Origin: Bacillota bacterium
Lineage (GTDB): Bacteria; Bacillota; Clostridia; Oscillospirales; Ruminococcaceae
Direction: 5' to 3'
Assembly (NCBI GenBank): GCA_029572815.1
Contig: JAKPUQ010000004.1
Span: forward strand, 1-64,000
DNA: 64,000 nt
The position numbers and the translations under genes are program-made. Positions 19,085-28,150 of the stretch are shown piece by piece (the stretch's first letter is position 1; each line of letters opens with the position of its first letter). Under the pieces are notes generated by a model, which was not told where the DNA came from, made no database searches, and worked only from the letters and a program-made list of their open reading frames with translations.

Positions 19085-20107
19085 ATGGCTACGATATTTC
19101 TTGCGGGCGGAGCAGGCTATATAGGCTCCCACACCGCTGTTGAACTTCTTGAGTCGGGGTACGATGTTGTGGTTGCGGACAATTTCGCAAACAGCTCTCC
19201 CGAGGCGATACGCAGAGTTGAAAAAATAACAGGTAAGTCTGTAAAGCTTTACGAACTGGATATCAAGGACAGTGAGAAGCTTGCACAGGTCTTCAGAGAG
19301 AACAGGATCGACGCTGTTATACATTTTGCAGGTCTCAAGGCTGTGGGCGAGTCCGTGGCAAAGCCTGTGATGTACTACAGGAACAATATCGACACCACAC
19401 TCTCTCTACTTGAGAATATGAATGAGTTCGGCGTTAAGAACATTCTCTTCTCCTCAAGTGCTACAGTATACGGCGAGGAGAATCCCGTTCCATATACCGA
19501 GGAGATGAAGCGCGGAGTCTGCACCAATCCCTATGGCTGGACAAAGGCTATGATGGAGCAGATCTTCGAGGATGCCGCAAAGGCTGACAAGGAGCTTTCT
19601 GTGGTTCTGCTGAGATACTTCAATCCCATCGGCGCACACGAGTCGGGAATGATAGGCGAGGATCCACAGGGTATCCCCAACAATCTTATGCCCTATGTTT
19701 CACAGGTTGCTGTGGGCAAGAGAGAGTGCCTGACCATATTCGGAAACGATTATCCCACCCCCGACGGCACCTGCACAAGAGACTATATTCATGTAGTCGA
19801 TCTTGCAAAGGGGCACGTTAAGGCTATAGACTATATCCTCAGCCACAACGGCGTAGAGATAATCAATCTGGGAACAGGCAAGCCCTACAGCGTTACCGAG
19901 ATAGTTGAGACCTTTGAGCGTGTCAACGGCATAAAGGTGAACCATGTTTACGGTGCAAGACGTCCCGGTGACCTTGCGGAGTGCTACGCCAATGCGGACA
20001 AGGCGCTGAAGGTCCTGGGCTGGAAGACCGAGAAGACACTTGAGGATATGTGCCGTGATTCGTGGAACTGGCAGAAGAACAATCCCGACGGCTACAATAA
20101 AAAATAA
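19085..20107 (+). CDS. galE: UDP-glucose 4-epimerase
   Basis: GGAGYIGSHTAVELLE, SSSATVYG, NPYGWTKAMMEQI, RYFNPIGAH, PDGTCTRDYIHVVDLAKGH. Confidence 0.96.
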   Translation: MATIFLAGGAGYIGSHTAVELLESGYDVVVADNFANSSPEAIRRVEKITGKSVKLYELDIKDSEKLAQVFRENRIDAVIHFAGLKAVGESVAKPVMYYRNNIDTTLSLLENMNEFGVKNILFSSSATVYGEENPVPYTEEMKRGVCTNPYGWTKAMMEQIFEDAAKADKELSVVLLRYFNPIGAHESGMIGEDPQGIPNNLMPYVSQVAVGKRECLTIFGNDYPTPDGTCTRDYIHVVDLAKGHVKAIDYILSHNGVEIINLGTGKPYSVTEIVETFERVNGIKVNHVYGARRPGDLAECYANADKALKVLGWKTEKTLEDMCRDSWNWQKNNPDGYNKK

Positions 20108-20130
20108 GAGCAGGAACACCTGAATACAAA

Positions 20131-20160
20131 CCCCGAAGTCTTATGGCTTCGGGGCATTTT
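20131..20160 (+). terminator. Rho-independent terminator of galE
   Basis: CCCCGAAG...CTTCGGGG then catttta. Confidence 0.7.
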
Positions 20161-20174
20161 ATTTATAAAGATAA

Positions 20175-20328
20175 GATAAATCATAATTTAGCGCGTATGC
20201 GCTAAGTTGATAGTTGAAAGTTGAGAGTTAATGTGTTCGCTTCGCTCACAATATTTAAATATTGTCGCCGCAGGCGACTCCACAACTTTCAACTCTAAAC
20301 TCTCAACTCTAAACCTAAATCAGAATAT
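20175..20328. repeat. Palindrome-rich intergenic repeat, copy 1
   Basis: gataaatcataatttagcgcgtatgcgctaagttgatagttgaaagttgagagttaatgtgttcgcttcgctcac...gtcgccgcaggcgactccacaactttcaactctaaactctcaactct; near-identical to 59673-59830. Confidence 0.92.
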
Positions 20329-20590
20329 TGCTTAAGTCATTTTTGTAATTTCATGACACTGATATATTGTGCTGTTCAGGAAGAGCTGTCTTGTGAAAAA
20401 TATCACTGCCATATCATTAAAATATCATAATAGCACAATAATAGTATTCATATTATCATAACGCAAAAAACAATGTCCGTTTTGCACCTAATCTGCGTTT
20501 TGTGGGTTGACGGATGAAAAAATATATGTTAAGAAATAGTATATAATATGTTCTTTTATTATTAACAAAGACATAAAAGGAGGATTGGAA

Positions 20591-22207
20591 ATGAAAAAAA
20601 TATTACCCCTCATCACAGCAACAGCACTCTCCCTCTCAGCTGTTGCATCAGTACCCGTAACCGCTGCGGATACAGACTATCTTCTTCACAGCACCTTTGA
20701 GGAAGGCGCAGAAAAGTGGACGGGCCGCGGTTCTGCGTCTGTAAAGGTGGTCTCGGGCACCTCTCGCTCGGGAGAAGCTTCCCTCTACACCAGCGGCAGA
20801 GAAAACAACTGGAACGGTGCCACTGTAAGCCTCGGTTCCTCATTCAGCGCAGGGCAGTCCTATGCCTTCAGCGCTTATGTAATGACCGAGGATACTTCCT
20901 CTCCCGTGACCTTCTGCCTCACCTTGCAGTACAGTGACGGTACTACGGATAAGTACCCGAAGATCGCACAGGTAACTGCCGAAAAGGGAGAATGGGCTCA
21001 TCTGGAAAACAATGATTTTACCATTCCCGAGGGCGCGGACAATATCCAGCTCTACATCGAGACCGACGAGGGCACCTGCAGCTTCTACATCGATGAGATC
21101 GTGGGAGCAAAGAGCGGTACAGCTATCGAGGAGCCGCCTGCTGCGGTGAAGATGAACAAGGGCGACATCAACTATGACGGGATTATCGACTCTCTTGACA
21201 TCGTGGCTGCACGTAAGGGACTCATCAACGGTATCACCGACAAGAGGACTCTCAAGGCTGCGGACGCTGACAGCAACGGTGTTTACGAGCTCAACGACGC
21301 TATACTAATCATGCAGTTCGTTGCAGGCAAGATAACCGAGTTCCCTGTAGTAGAGCCCGTTATCGTTCCGGGTCAGCAGAAGTACACCACCGAGGAGCTG
21401 ACAGAGCTCATGCAGAGCCAGGTAGTAAACAGCGAGCCTGCGGATTCTCACACTGAGAAGCCGGGAGTAAAGTACGGCACTATCAAGAAGGAGACCTACT
21501 TCTCCAAGAAGGCAAACAAGAACAAGCCCTACAATATCCTGCTTCCCGCTGACTACGACGAGAGCAAGGAGTATCCCGTTCTCTACATTCTCCACGGCTT
21601 CTTCGAGAACGAGAACCGTATGATCACGCAGGGCAACGGTCAGATGTACACTAAGCAGATCATCGGAAATGCCATAGCTTCGGGCGAGGCTAAGGACATG
21701 ATCGTTGTAGTTCCATTCGTATTCACCAGCGCTACTATGAATGACGCAACAGGCTTTGCAGATCCGGGCTCCAACGAGGGCTATGACAACTTCGTTGACG
21801 ATATCGTTGACAGCCTTATGCCTCATATCGAGGAGAAGTACAGCGTCAAGACCGGCAGGGACTACACTGCGGTAACAGGCTTCTCAATGGGCGGACGTGA
21901 ATCTCTCCAGATAGGCATGAAGCACGGCGACAAGTTCGGCTATGTGGGCGCTATATGTGCAGCTCCCGGCGCACAGGGGGCATTCAAGTGGAGCAATCCC
22001 GAGGATCAGCCTCATCTCCTGTTCATCACAGGCGGTACACAGGACGATGTTGTGGGACTCAACACTCCTCAGGGCTACCACAACAACTTTGACAAGAACG
22101 GCGTTCCCCATGTATGGCACGTTGTTCAGGGCGGTCACCACGGCGATGACTCTATCCACGCACTTCTCTACACCTTTGTAAGAGGCGTATTCCAGGCAAC
22201 AGACTAA
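20591..22207 (+). CDS. Secreted CBM22-like/dockerin/CE1 esterase (acetyl-xylan or feruloyl esterase)
   Basis: Signal peptide; CBM-like LLHSTFEEGAEKWTGRGSASVKVV...FYIDEI; dockerin GDINYDGIIDSLDIVAARKGL...ADADSNGVYELNDAILIMQFVAG; esterase YPVLYILHGFFENEN...VTGFSMGGRESLQIG...GGHHGDDS. Confidence 0.9.
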   Translation: MKKILPLITATALSLSAVASVPVTAADTDYLLHSTFEEGAEKWTGRGSASVKVVSGTSRSGEASLYTSGRENNWNGATVSLGSSFSAGQSYAFSAYVMTEDTSSPVTFCLTLQYSDGTTDKYPKIAQVTAEKGEWAHLENNDFTIPEGADNIQLYIETDEGTCSFYIDEIVGAKSGTAIEEPPAAVKMNKGDINYDGIIDSLDIVAARKGLINGITDKRTLKAADADSNGVYELNDAILIMQFVAGKITEFPVVEPVIVPGQQKYTTEELTELMQSQVVNSEPADSHTEKPGVKYGTIKKETYFSKKANKNKPYNILLPADYDESKEYPVLYILHGFFENENRMITQGNGQMYTKQIIGNAIASGEAKDMIVVVPFVFTSATMNDATGFADPGSNEGYDNFVDDIVDSLMPHIEEKYSVKTGRDYTAVTGFSMGGRESLQIGMKHGDKFGYVGAICAAPGAQGAFKWSNPEDQPHLLFITGGTQDDVVGLNTPQGYHNNFDKNGVPHVWHVVQGGHHGDDSIHALLYTFVRGVFQATD

Positions 22208-22225
22208 AGACTGACATATAAGCTC

Positions 22226-22283
22226 AGCCCGTGCAGGGCGCTCTCAGTGAATACTGTATGAGCGTAATGCACGGGCTGCTTTT
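22226..22283 (+). terminator. Terminator of the CE1 esterase gene
   Basis: CAGCCCGTGCA...TGCACGGGCTG cttttgtt. Confidence 0.75.
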
Positions 22284-22312
22284 GTTATATATGGACTTCT
22301 GTAAGGTCTGCC

Positions 22313-22963
22313 TTATTTTACGGCAATTCCCGGTATCTCGTTTGCCTTGTGGCATGAGCTGTCGCCCTTTTCGGCAAGTCCCATCTGATAGGCAGCGATG
22401 AGCCTGTAAAGTGTGGAGGGGAAGTACTTTCCCTTGTATTCCTTCTTCACTCTTTCAAAATCGCCGCTTCTGCGCATGAGGTCGGCAGCAAGGAGGACGA
22501 TGTTCTGATCCTCGGACAGCACAGCCTTATGGCTGTCATATATTTTCAGAGCTGCCCTGCGGCATTCAGCCGCTCTTTTCTCGTCATTCCCGTCATCACA
22601 CACCCAGGCTGCATAAAGAGCAGCCTTCACAGCCTCGTTATATACCTTGTTCTTCTCGCAGGAGAGGGACATCTTAATGAAGCGCCCTGCCAGGTCATCG
22701 CCCGGCTTTCTGTACCTTTCGCTCATAGGATATTCCTTTGTGAACTCCGCGGGAATATCTATGGAAGCATTGCAGTAGCCGCAGTGAGGGCACTCCATGA
22801 CCCAGTACTTTATATATGAGCGGTGAGGCTCATCGGGTCTCATGTCAAGGTCGGGAACGCTTTCGTCGGGGTCAAACTCTGCGACCACAGTCTGGAGAGA
22901 GGTCTCTCCGCAGGCGCCGCATACAAGTTCTTTTTCTTCTGTTCTGAATGCCATGTGTATCAC
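22313..22963 (-). CDS. DUF2225-like zinc-ribbon/TPR-like protein
   Basis: CGACGETS...CPHCGYCN cysteine pairs, then alpha-helical TPR-like tail. Confidence 0.6.
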   Translation of the reverse strand: MIHMAFRTEEKELVCGACGETSLQTVVAEFDPDESVPDLDMRPDEPHRSYIKYWVMECPHCGYCNASIDIPAEFTKEYPMSERYRKPGDDLAGRFIKMSLSCEKNKVYNEAVKAALYAAWVCDDGNDEKRAAECRRAALKIYDSHKAVLSEDQNIVLLAADLMRRSGDFERVKKEYKGKYFPSTLYRLIAAYQMGLAEKGDSSCHKANEIPGIAVK

Positions 22964-22966
22964 CTT

Positions 22967-25243
22967 TTACTTCTTCTTGATACGGAACATACTGTTGTGG
23001 AGCTGAGAAGCGTCAAACGCCTTAGGCTTGCGATCCTCGCGCTTTTTGTTGTTGGGTCTGCGCTCTGACTTCTTCTGCTGCTTCTCCTCCTCGTCATTGA
23101 GGCGCATTGTAAGGGAGATACGGTTTCTCTTGAGGTCAACGTCAAGGACTCTTACCTTGACTACCTCGCCCACCTTTACAGCCTCCAGGGGGTGCTTGAT
23201 GTAGCGGCTGCATATCTGGGAGATATGCACCAGACCGTCCTCGTGAACGCCGATGTCCACAAAGCAGCCGAAGTCGATGATATTGCGGACAGTACCCACA
23301 AGCTCCATGCCGGGCTTTAAGTCCTTAATCTCCATAACGTCGCCGCTTCTGAGGAGAGGAGCGGGAAGCTCGTCACGGAGGTCACGGCCGGGCTTCTTGA
23401 GCTCGCTGATGATGTCGGTGAGAGTAGGAACGCCTATGCCCAGGGACTTGCTGATATTTTCTATGCCGATACTCTCAGCCTTTTCGTTTATGCCATTTGC
23501 ACCGCCGCCTGCGATATCGGCAAGGGTAAATCCACACTCGCTGAGCAGTGAGGAAGCTGCCTCATAGCTCTCAGGGTGAACAGCTGTATTGTCCAGAGGG
23601 TTCTTGCCGTCGCGGACTCTCAGGAAGCCTGCACACTGCTCGAAAGCCTTCTTGCCAAGCTTCGGCACCTTGAGGAGCTCCTTGCGGTCGGTAAATCTGC
23701 CGTTCTCCTCGCGGTAGGTAACGATGTTCTTTGCAACTGTTGCATTGATACCCGAAATATATGAGAGGAGAGAGTGTGAAGCGGTATTCAGGTCAACACC
23801 GACGGAGTTAACGCAGTCCTCGACTACGCCGCCAAGAGCTTCGCTCATTCTTGCCTGAGGCATATCGTGCTGATACTGTCCCACGCCGATAGCCTTGGGG
23901 TCTATCTTTACCAGCTCTGCAAGGGGGTCCTGGAGACGTCTTGCGATGGAGATAGCTCCTCTTATGGATACGTCATACTCGGGGAACTCCTCGGCAGCTA
24001 CCTTGGAAGCGGAGTATACGGAGGCTCCTGCCTCGCTTACTACCATGTAGCTTACGTCCTGGGGAACTTCCTTGGCTATCTCTGCGGCAAAGCTCTCGGT
24101 CTCGCGTGAAGCGGTGCCGTTTCCGATAGAGATGACGTTTACGTTGTACTTCTGTATGAACTCTTTGACCTTGCGCTTTGCAGCCTCAACTGCTCCCGCA
24201 GAGCCGACGGGATAGATGATAGCGGTATCCAGCACCTTGCCTGTACCGTCGATGACTGCGGTCTTGCAGCCGTGAGCGTAGCCGGGGTCAAGTCCCAGGA
24301 TTATGCTGCTCTTGAGGGGGGGCTGAAGGAGCATCTGACGGAGATTTGCTGCGAATACCTTTATGGACTCCTCGGCAGCCTTTGCGCTCATCTCTGAACG
24401 TATCTCGCGTTCGATAGAGGGGAATATAAGTCTCTTGTAGCTGTCTGCGGCAGCGGCTCTCACAAGCTCTCCGCAGGCGTTGTTAGCCTTGATGTACTTG
24501 CCGAATATAACATCTGTAGCCAGAGTCTCGTCCAGTGTGACAGCCACCTTGAGGAAGCCCTCCTTCTCACCTCTGTCAAGGGCGAGAACACGGTGATTAG
24601 CCACCTTGGGGATACCCTCGGAGTACTCATAGTAATTCATGTATACGCTCTCAGCCTCGGGGTCGGAAGCCTTTGATACCAGCTCTCCCTTTTCACCTGC
24701 AAGGGCACGGAGCTTCTTTCTGATGTCAGCATCGTCGGAGATGTCCTCGGCGATGATGTCCATAGCGCCCTGAAGAGCGGTCTGGGCATCGTTTATCTTC
24801 TTCTCCTCGTCGATGAAGGCCTCTGCCTCCTTCTCGGGGTCAGTGGAGTTCTCCTGTGCCATGAGCAGCTCAGCCAGAGGCTCAAGGCCGTTTTCACGGG
24901 CAATGCTTGCACGGGTACGGCGCTTTGGCTTGAAGGGACGATAGATATCCTCTACCTCGACCAGAGTAACGGCAGCGCTGATGGCAGCCTCTATCTCGGG
25001 AGTCATCTTCTCCTGCTCGGTGATGGCGTTTGTTACCTCCTCCTTGCGCTTTTCAAGGTTGCGCAGGTACATGAGCCTGTCGTAGAGCTCACGGAGTATC
25101 TGGTCATCGAGGGAGCCTGTGAGCTCCTTACGGTAACGGGCGATAAAGGGGATAGTCTTATCGTCATCTATAAGAGCGACGGTGTTGTCCACCTGTTCCT
25201 GTTTCAGTCCGAATTCCTTTGCCAGTGTCTTGTTGATATCCAT
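22967..25243 (-). CDS. tex: Tex-family RNA-binding transcription accessory protein
   Basis: TIPFIARYRKELTGSLDDQILREL; GLDPGYAHGCKTAVID; NTASHSLLSYISGI; C-terminal S1 domain ELVGTVRNIIDFGCFVDIGVHEDGLVHISQI. Confidence 0.95.
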   Translation of the reverse strand: MDINKTLAKEFGLKQEQVDNTVALIDDDKTIPFIARYRKELTGSLDDQILRELYDRLMYLRNLEKRKEEVTNAITEQEKMTPEIEAAISAAVTLVEVEDIYRPFKPKRRTRASIARENGLEPLAELLMAQENSTDPEKEAEAFIDEEKKINDAQTALQGAMDIIAEDISDDADIRKKLRALAGEKGELVSKASDPEAESVYMNYYEYSEGIPKVANHRVLALDRGEKEGFLKVAVTLDETLATDVIFGKYIKANNACGELVRAAAADSYKRLIFPSIEREIRSEMSAKAAEESIKVFAANLRQMLLQPPLKSSIILGLDPGYAHGCKTAVIDGTGKVLDTAIIYPVGSAGAVEAAKRKVKEFIQKYNVNVISIGNGTASRETESFAAEIAKEVPQDVSYMVVSEAGASVYSASKVAAEEFPEYDVSIRGAISIARRLQDPLAELVKIDPKAIGVGQYQHDMPQARMSEALGGVVEDCVNSVGVDLNTASHSLLSYISGINATVAKNIVTYREENGRFTDRKELLKVPKLGKKAFEQCAGFLRVRDGKNPLDNTAVHPESYEAASSLLSECGFTLADIAGGGANGINEKAESIGIENISKSLGIGVPTLTDIISELKKPGRDLRDELPAPLLRSGDVMEIKDLKPGMELVGTVRNIIDFGCFVDIGVHEDGLVHISQICSRYIKHPLEAVKVGEVVKVRVLDVDLKRNRISLTMRLNDEEEKQQKKSERRPNNKKREDRKPKAFDASQLHNSMFRIKKK

Positions 25244-25307
25244 AATTGATCCTTTCATTTCACGATATAAGGACCGACGGTGCTGCCGCGGTCCTGCTAT
25301 CCGTAAT

Positions 25308-26327
25308 TTATTCGTTTACCTCTTCCTCTGTCTCCTGCTGAACGGGCAGCTCCTCTGCCGCAGCTTCCTCAGCCATGGCTTCAAAGCGTTCGTCGTTCCA
25401 GCGGTCGAGCCAGGAGAAAAGGGTCTTTGCAATATCCTTATACACGTTTACCGAGTTCTTCTCCATGAGCACATCGTGTCTCATGCCGTCGAATATGCGG
25501 TGGGAGATGCTCTCATATCCAAGCTTTTCCAGCTTCTTCATGGAGCCCATGAACTTCTTCTCCGATATCATAGCGGAGTCGTCCCTTCCCGAGATAAAGC
25601 GTATGGGCAGTGATGGATTGGCAGTCTTCCAGCCCCTTCCCGACTCGGACTGCTTCACCAGCCAGAGAAGCTCCTGATAGGCGTTGAGAGTGGGCTTGAA
25701 ATTGCACAGCGGATCCTCGTTGTACGCAAGAACAACGTCCGGGTCGCTGCACCTCCATGAATTTATGGGATCCTCATAGAATTTGCCGAAGCAGTCATCT
25801 ATGGTGTCGAAGATCTTCTCGCTGCGGAAGCGGCTTCCGGGACGCTTTGAAGCTACAGAGCCTATGATACGGGCAGGCTGCGAGAAAGCACTGTGGCAGA
25901 TAGTGCCCAGCAGCACCAGACCGTTTATGTCGGCATCGTGTTCCTTGATGAAGCACCTTGCACCTGCTGCACCCATTCCGCTTGCCACCATGAACACAGG
26001 CACATCGGGATAGGCAGCCCTTACCTTTCCGTTGAGCTGAGCGATATCACTGATAAAGCCCTCTCCGCCCCTTCTGAACATGAAGCCCAGGTCATCGGGC
26101 TCAACGATACTTTTTCCGTGGCCTCTGTTGTCGCTTATGACTGTTATGAAGCCCTGTTCCGCCAGATAGTCCATGAACGGATAATAGCGCTCCTTGTGCT
26201 CGTTCATGCCGTGTATGACCTGGACGATGCCGTTTATATCTCCCGAGGGCACTGCCAGTACAGCCGAAACAACAAGCTCGTCATAATCGGAAGTAAATTC
26301 AAATTCCTTCAGATCAGCATTAAGCAT
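25308..26327 (-). CDS. Alpha/beta hydrolase (monoacylglycerol lipase/lysophospholipase-like)
   Basis: VIHGMNEHKERYYPFMDYLAEQGFITVISDNRGHGKS; VASGMGAAGARCFI; ISGRDDSAMISEKKF. Confidence 0.85.
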   Translation of the reverse strand: MLNADLKEFEFTSDYDELVVSAVLAVPSGDINGIVQVIHGMNEHKERYYPFMDYLAEQGFITVISDNRGHGKSIVEPDDLGFMFRRGGEGFISDIAQLNGKVRAAYPDVPVFMVASGMGAAGARCFIKEHDADINGLVLLGTICHSAFSQPARIIGSVASKRPGSRFRSEKIFDTIDDCFGKFYEDPINSWRCSDPDVVLAYNEDPLCNFKPTLNAYQELLWLVKQSESGRGWKTANPSLPIRFISGRDDSAMISEKKFMGSMKKLEKLGYESISHRIFDGMRHDVLMEKNSVNVYKDIAKTLFSWLDRWNDERFEAMAEEAAAEELPVQQETEEEVNE

Positions 26328-26376
26328 AAAGATCCTCCTGTCAAAAAATCGGGGAAAAATAAAGTGTATACGGTTT

Positions 26377-26405
26377 ATTATAACATAAAAGCATTATAAT
26401 TGCAA
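26377..26405 (-). promoter_or_regulatory. Minus-strand sigma-A-type promoter (TTGCAA-17-TATAAT) for the hydrolase gene
   Basis: Reverse complement TTGCAA ttataatgcttttatgt TATAAT, about 50 bp upstream of the start codon. Confidence 0.6.
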
Positions 26406-26578
26406 GGGGCGCGGAGAAAAACTGCCGTTTTATGATACTTTGCCGCGAAACAGCCTGCGGGGGCTCCCCGCTTATAACATAAACAGAATAAAAAAGCAAG
26501 GAGCGCGGGATAAAAGTTCCGGATCGTCAGAACTATGCCACAAAAAGGCAGCAGCGGTCCGCCGCCGGACTAAGCTTT

Positions 26579-27340
26579 TCAGTCCTTCCCGCAAAGCTCC
26601 CTGAGCCTGTACGAAAGGGTGTTGGGGACTCCTCTTGCCCCTCTTACGGCAGAGACTCCCAGCTCCCTCATCTTAGCAAGTGGCATATCCTCAGGGGAAA
26701 ATCTGTGGGTGAGTCTCAGCTTCATCGCCTTTTTAATGCGGTAGCTGCCGTCATCGTAGTTATAGGGGATATTGACCTCCTCAGCCACGCACCTGTACAT
26801 GATGGCTGACAGGGGAGCAGCCATATATATAAAGACTGTATCTCCAACTATCACGTCAGATGTCTGCTTCCAGATGATAGTGCCGTCCCGCTGAAAGTCC
26901 TGCTCAACATCATACATGGCAGGAGCGGCAGGTATGAGCCATTCCTTGTGCCCGGTGCGGAGCCTTTTGCCGCTGCCGCTCTGTGAGGCAAGCTCATAGC
27001 TCATGTCCAGCAGTCCAAACAGCTGTTCCTCGTCCACAGTTCCGTCCAGCAGCACCGATACCCACTGTTCCTTCTGCATATGATAAGCGGGCAGTATGCC
27101 CTTCATGGCAAGGAGAGAGCCCGTCATCAGCGGACTGCACTTCACATTTACTATTTCATACTTCACACCCTTTTCCAGCCCCAGGCTCTTCCCGTCGACT
27201 CCCATAGCTATAGCATACCACTTCTTGTTGGCACTGCATCGCAGCACTGCACAGTCGGGAGTCCGCTCCCACAGGTATTCCGGTTCTGAGCCGTAGCGCT
27301 CGCGGGCGTACTCAAACAGCTTTTCTTTCAGACATTTCAT
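26579..27340 (-). CDS. MmcQ/YjbR-like domain fused to an EVE-like C-terminal domain
   Basis: KKWYAIAMGVDGKSLGLEKG...VNVKCSP..., then IIWKQTSDVIVGDTVFIYMAAPLSAIMYRCVAEEVNIPYNY. Confidence 0.65.
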   Translation of the reverse strand: MKCLKEKLFEYARERYGSEPEYLWERTPDCAVLRCSANKKWYAIAMGVDGKSLGLEKGVKYEIVNVKCSPLMTGSLLAMKGILPAYHMQKEQWVSVLLDGTVDEEQLFGLLDMSYELASQSGSGKRLRTGHKEWLIPAAPAMYDVEQDFQRDGTIIWKQTSDVIVGDTVFIYMAAPLSAIMYRCVAEEVNIPYNYDDGSYRIKKAMKLRLTHRFSPEDMPLAKMRELGVSAVRGARGVPNTLSYRLRELCGKD

Positions 27341-27341
27341 A

Positions 27342-27914
27342 TTATTTCTTTTCCTCCGTCATCTTCTTCAGTTCGTCTCTGAGACAGAGGTAACAGGCAT
27401 TGCATATCTCGCAGTCCTTTTCCGCACGGTGAGCTCCTTCTATCTCGATACCATAGTGTGAAGCCACAGTGGTCTGGCGCCTGTTGGGCAGCAAAGGCAG
27501 AGCCTTTCGTGCAAACCGCAGCACGTCCACAAAATCATTTTCAAGGCGGATACCGTGGCAGCGGAGCAGATTGTCATACAGAAAGTTTATATCGAAATTC
27601 ACGTTATAGCCCATGAGCATATCGCTGCCTGCAAACTCATAGAAGTCCATAATAGCCGATGTGATGTCAGGAGCGTCCTTCACCATGTCATTGGTTATTC
27701 CCGTAAGCTCTGTTATAAATGGGGTTATCCTTCGCTGAGGCTTTATGAGAGTGCTGAACACAGCTGCCTTCCTTCCACCTCTGTAGCGGACAGCGGCTAT
27801 CTCGATTATCTCGCACTCCTCGGGAGCAAGTCCCGTTGTCTCAATATCCACAACACAGTAATCCTCGGGAAAAGCCAGTCTGCTCCTGCCCTTTCGGCGT
27901 TTTGTCTCGCTCAC
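27342..27914 (-). CDS. DnaQ/PolC-type 3'-5' exonuclease
   Basis: YCVVDIETTGLAPEECEIIEIAAVRYRGG; FITELTGITNDMV; NVNFDINFLYDNL; HRAEKDCE. Confidence 0.85.
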   Translation of the reverse strand: MSETKRRKGRSRLAFPEDYCVVDIETTGLAPEECEIIEIAAVRYRGGRKAAVFSTLIKPQRRITPFITELTGITNDMVKDAPDITSAIMDFYEFAGSDMLMGYNVNFDINFLYDNLLRCHGIRLENDFVDVLRFARKALPLLPNRRQTTVASHYGIEIEGAHRAEKDCEICNACYLCLRDELKKMTEEKK

Positions 27915-28150
27915 ATGAATGCTCCTTCCGTTTACGTAATATACGTTACAATTATAATATATAGTTCTTCGATTGTCAAATCGGGGGATAAACCTTTATG
28001 CAGAACTGACTGAAGGAATGCGTTTACGCACCTATGGGGTGAATTTTTACAGATTTTTCCGCAAATGCTTGATTATCGCTGTAAAATGTGCTATTATTAA
28101 TATGGGGAAATCCCAGACGATCTTTTATCAACAGAAAGGGGTAAATCAAC

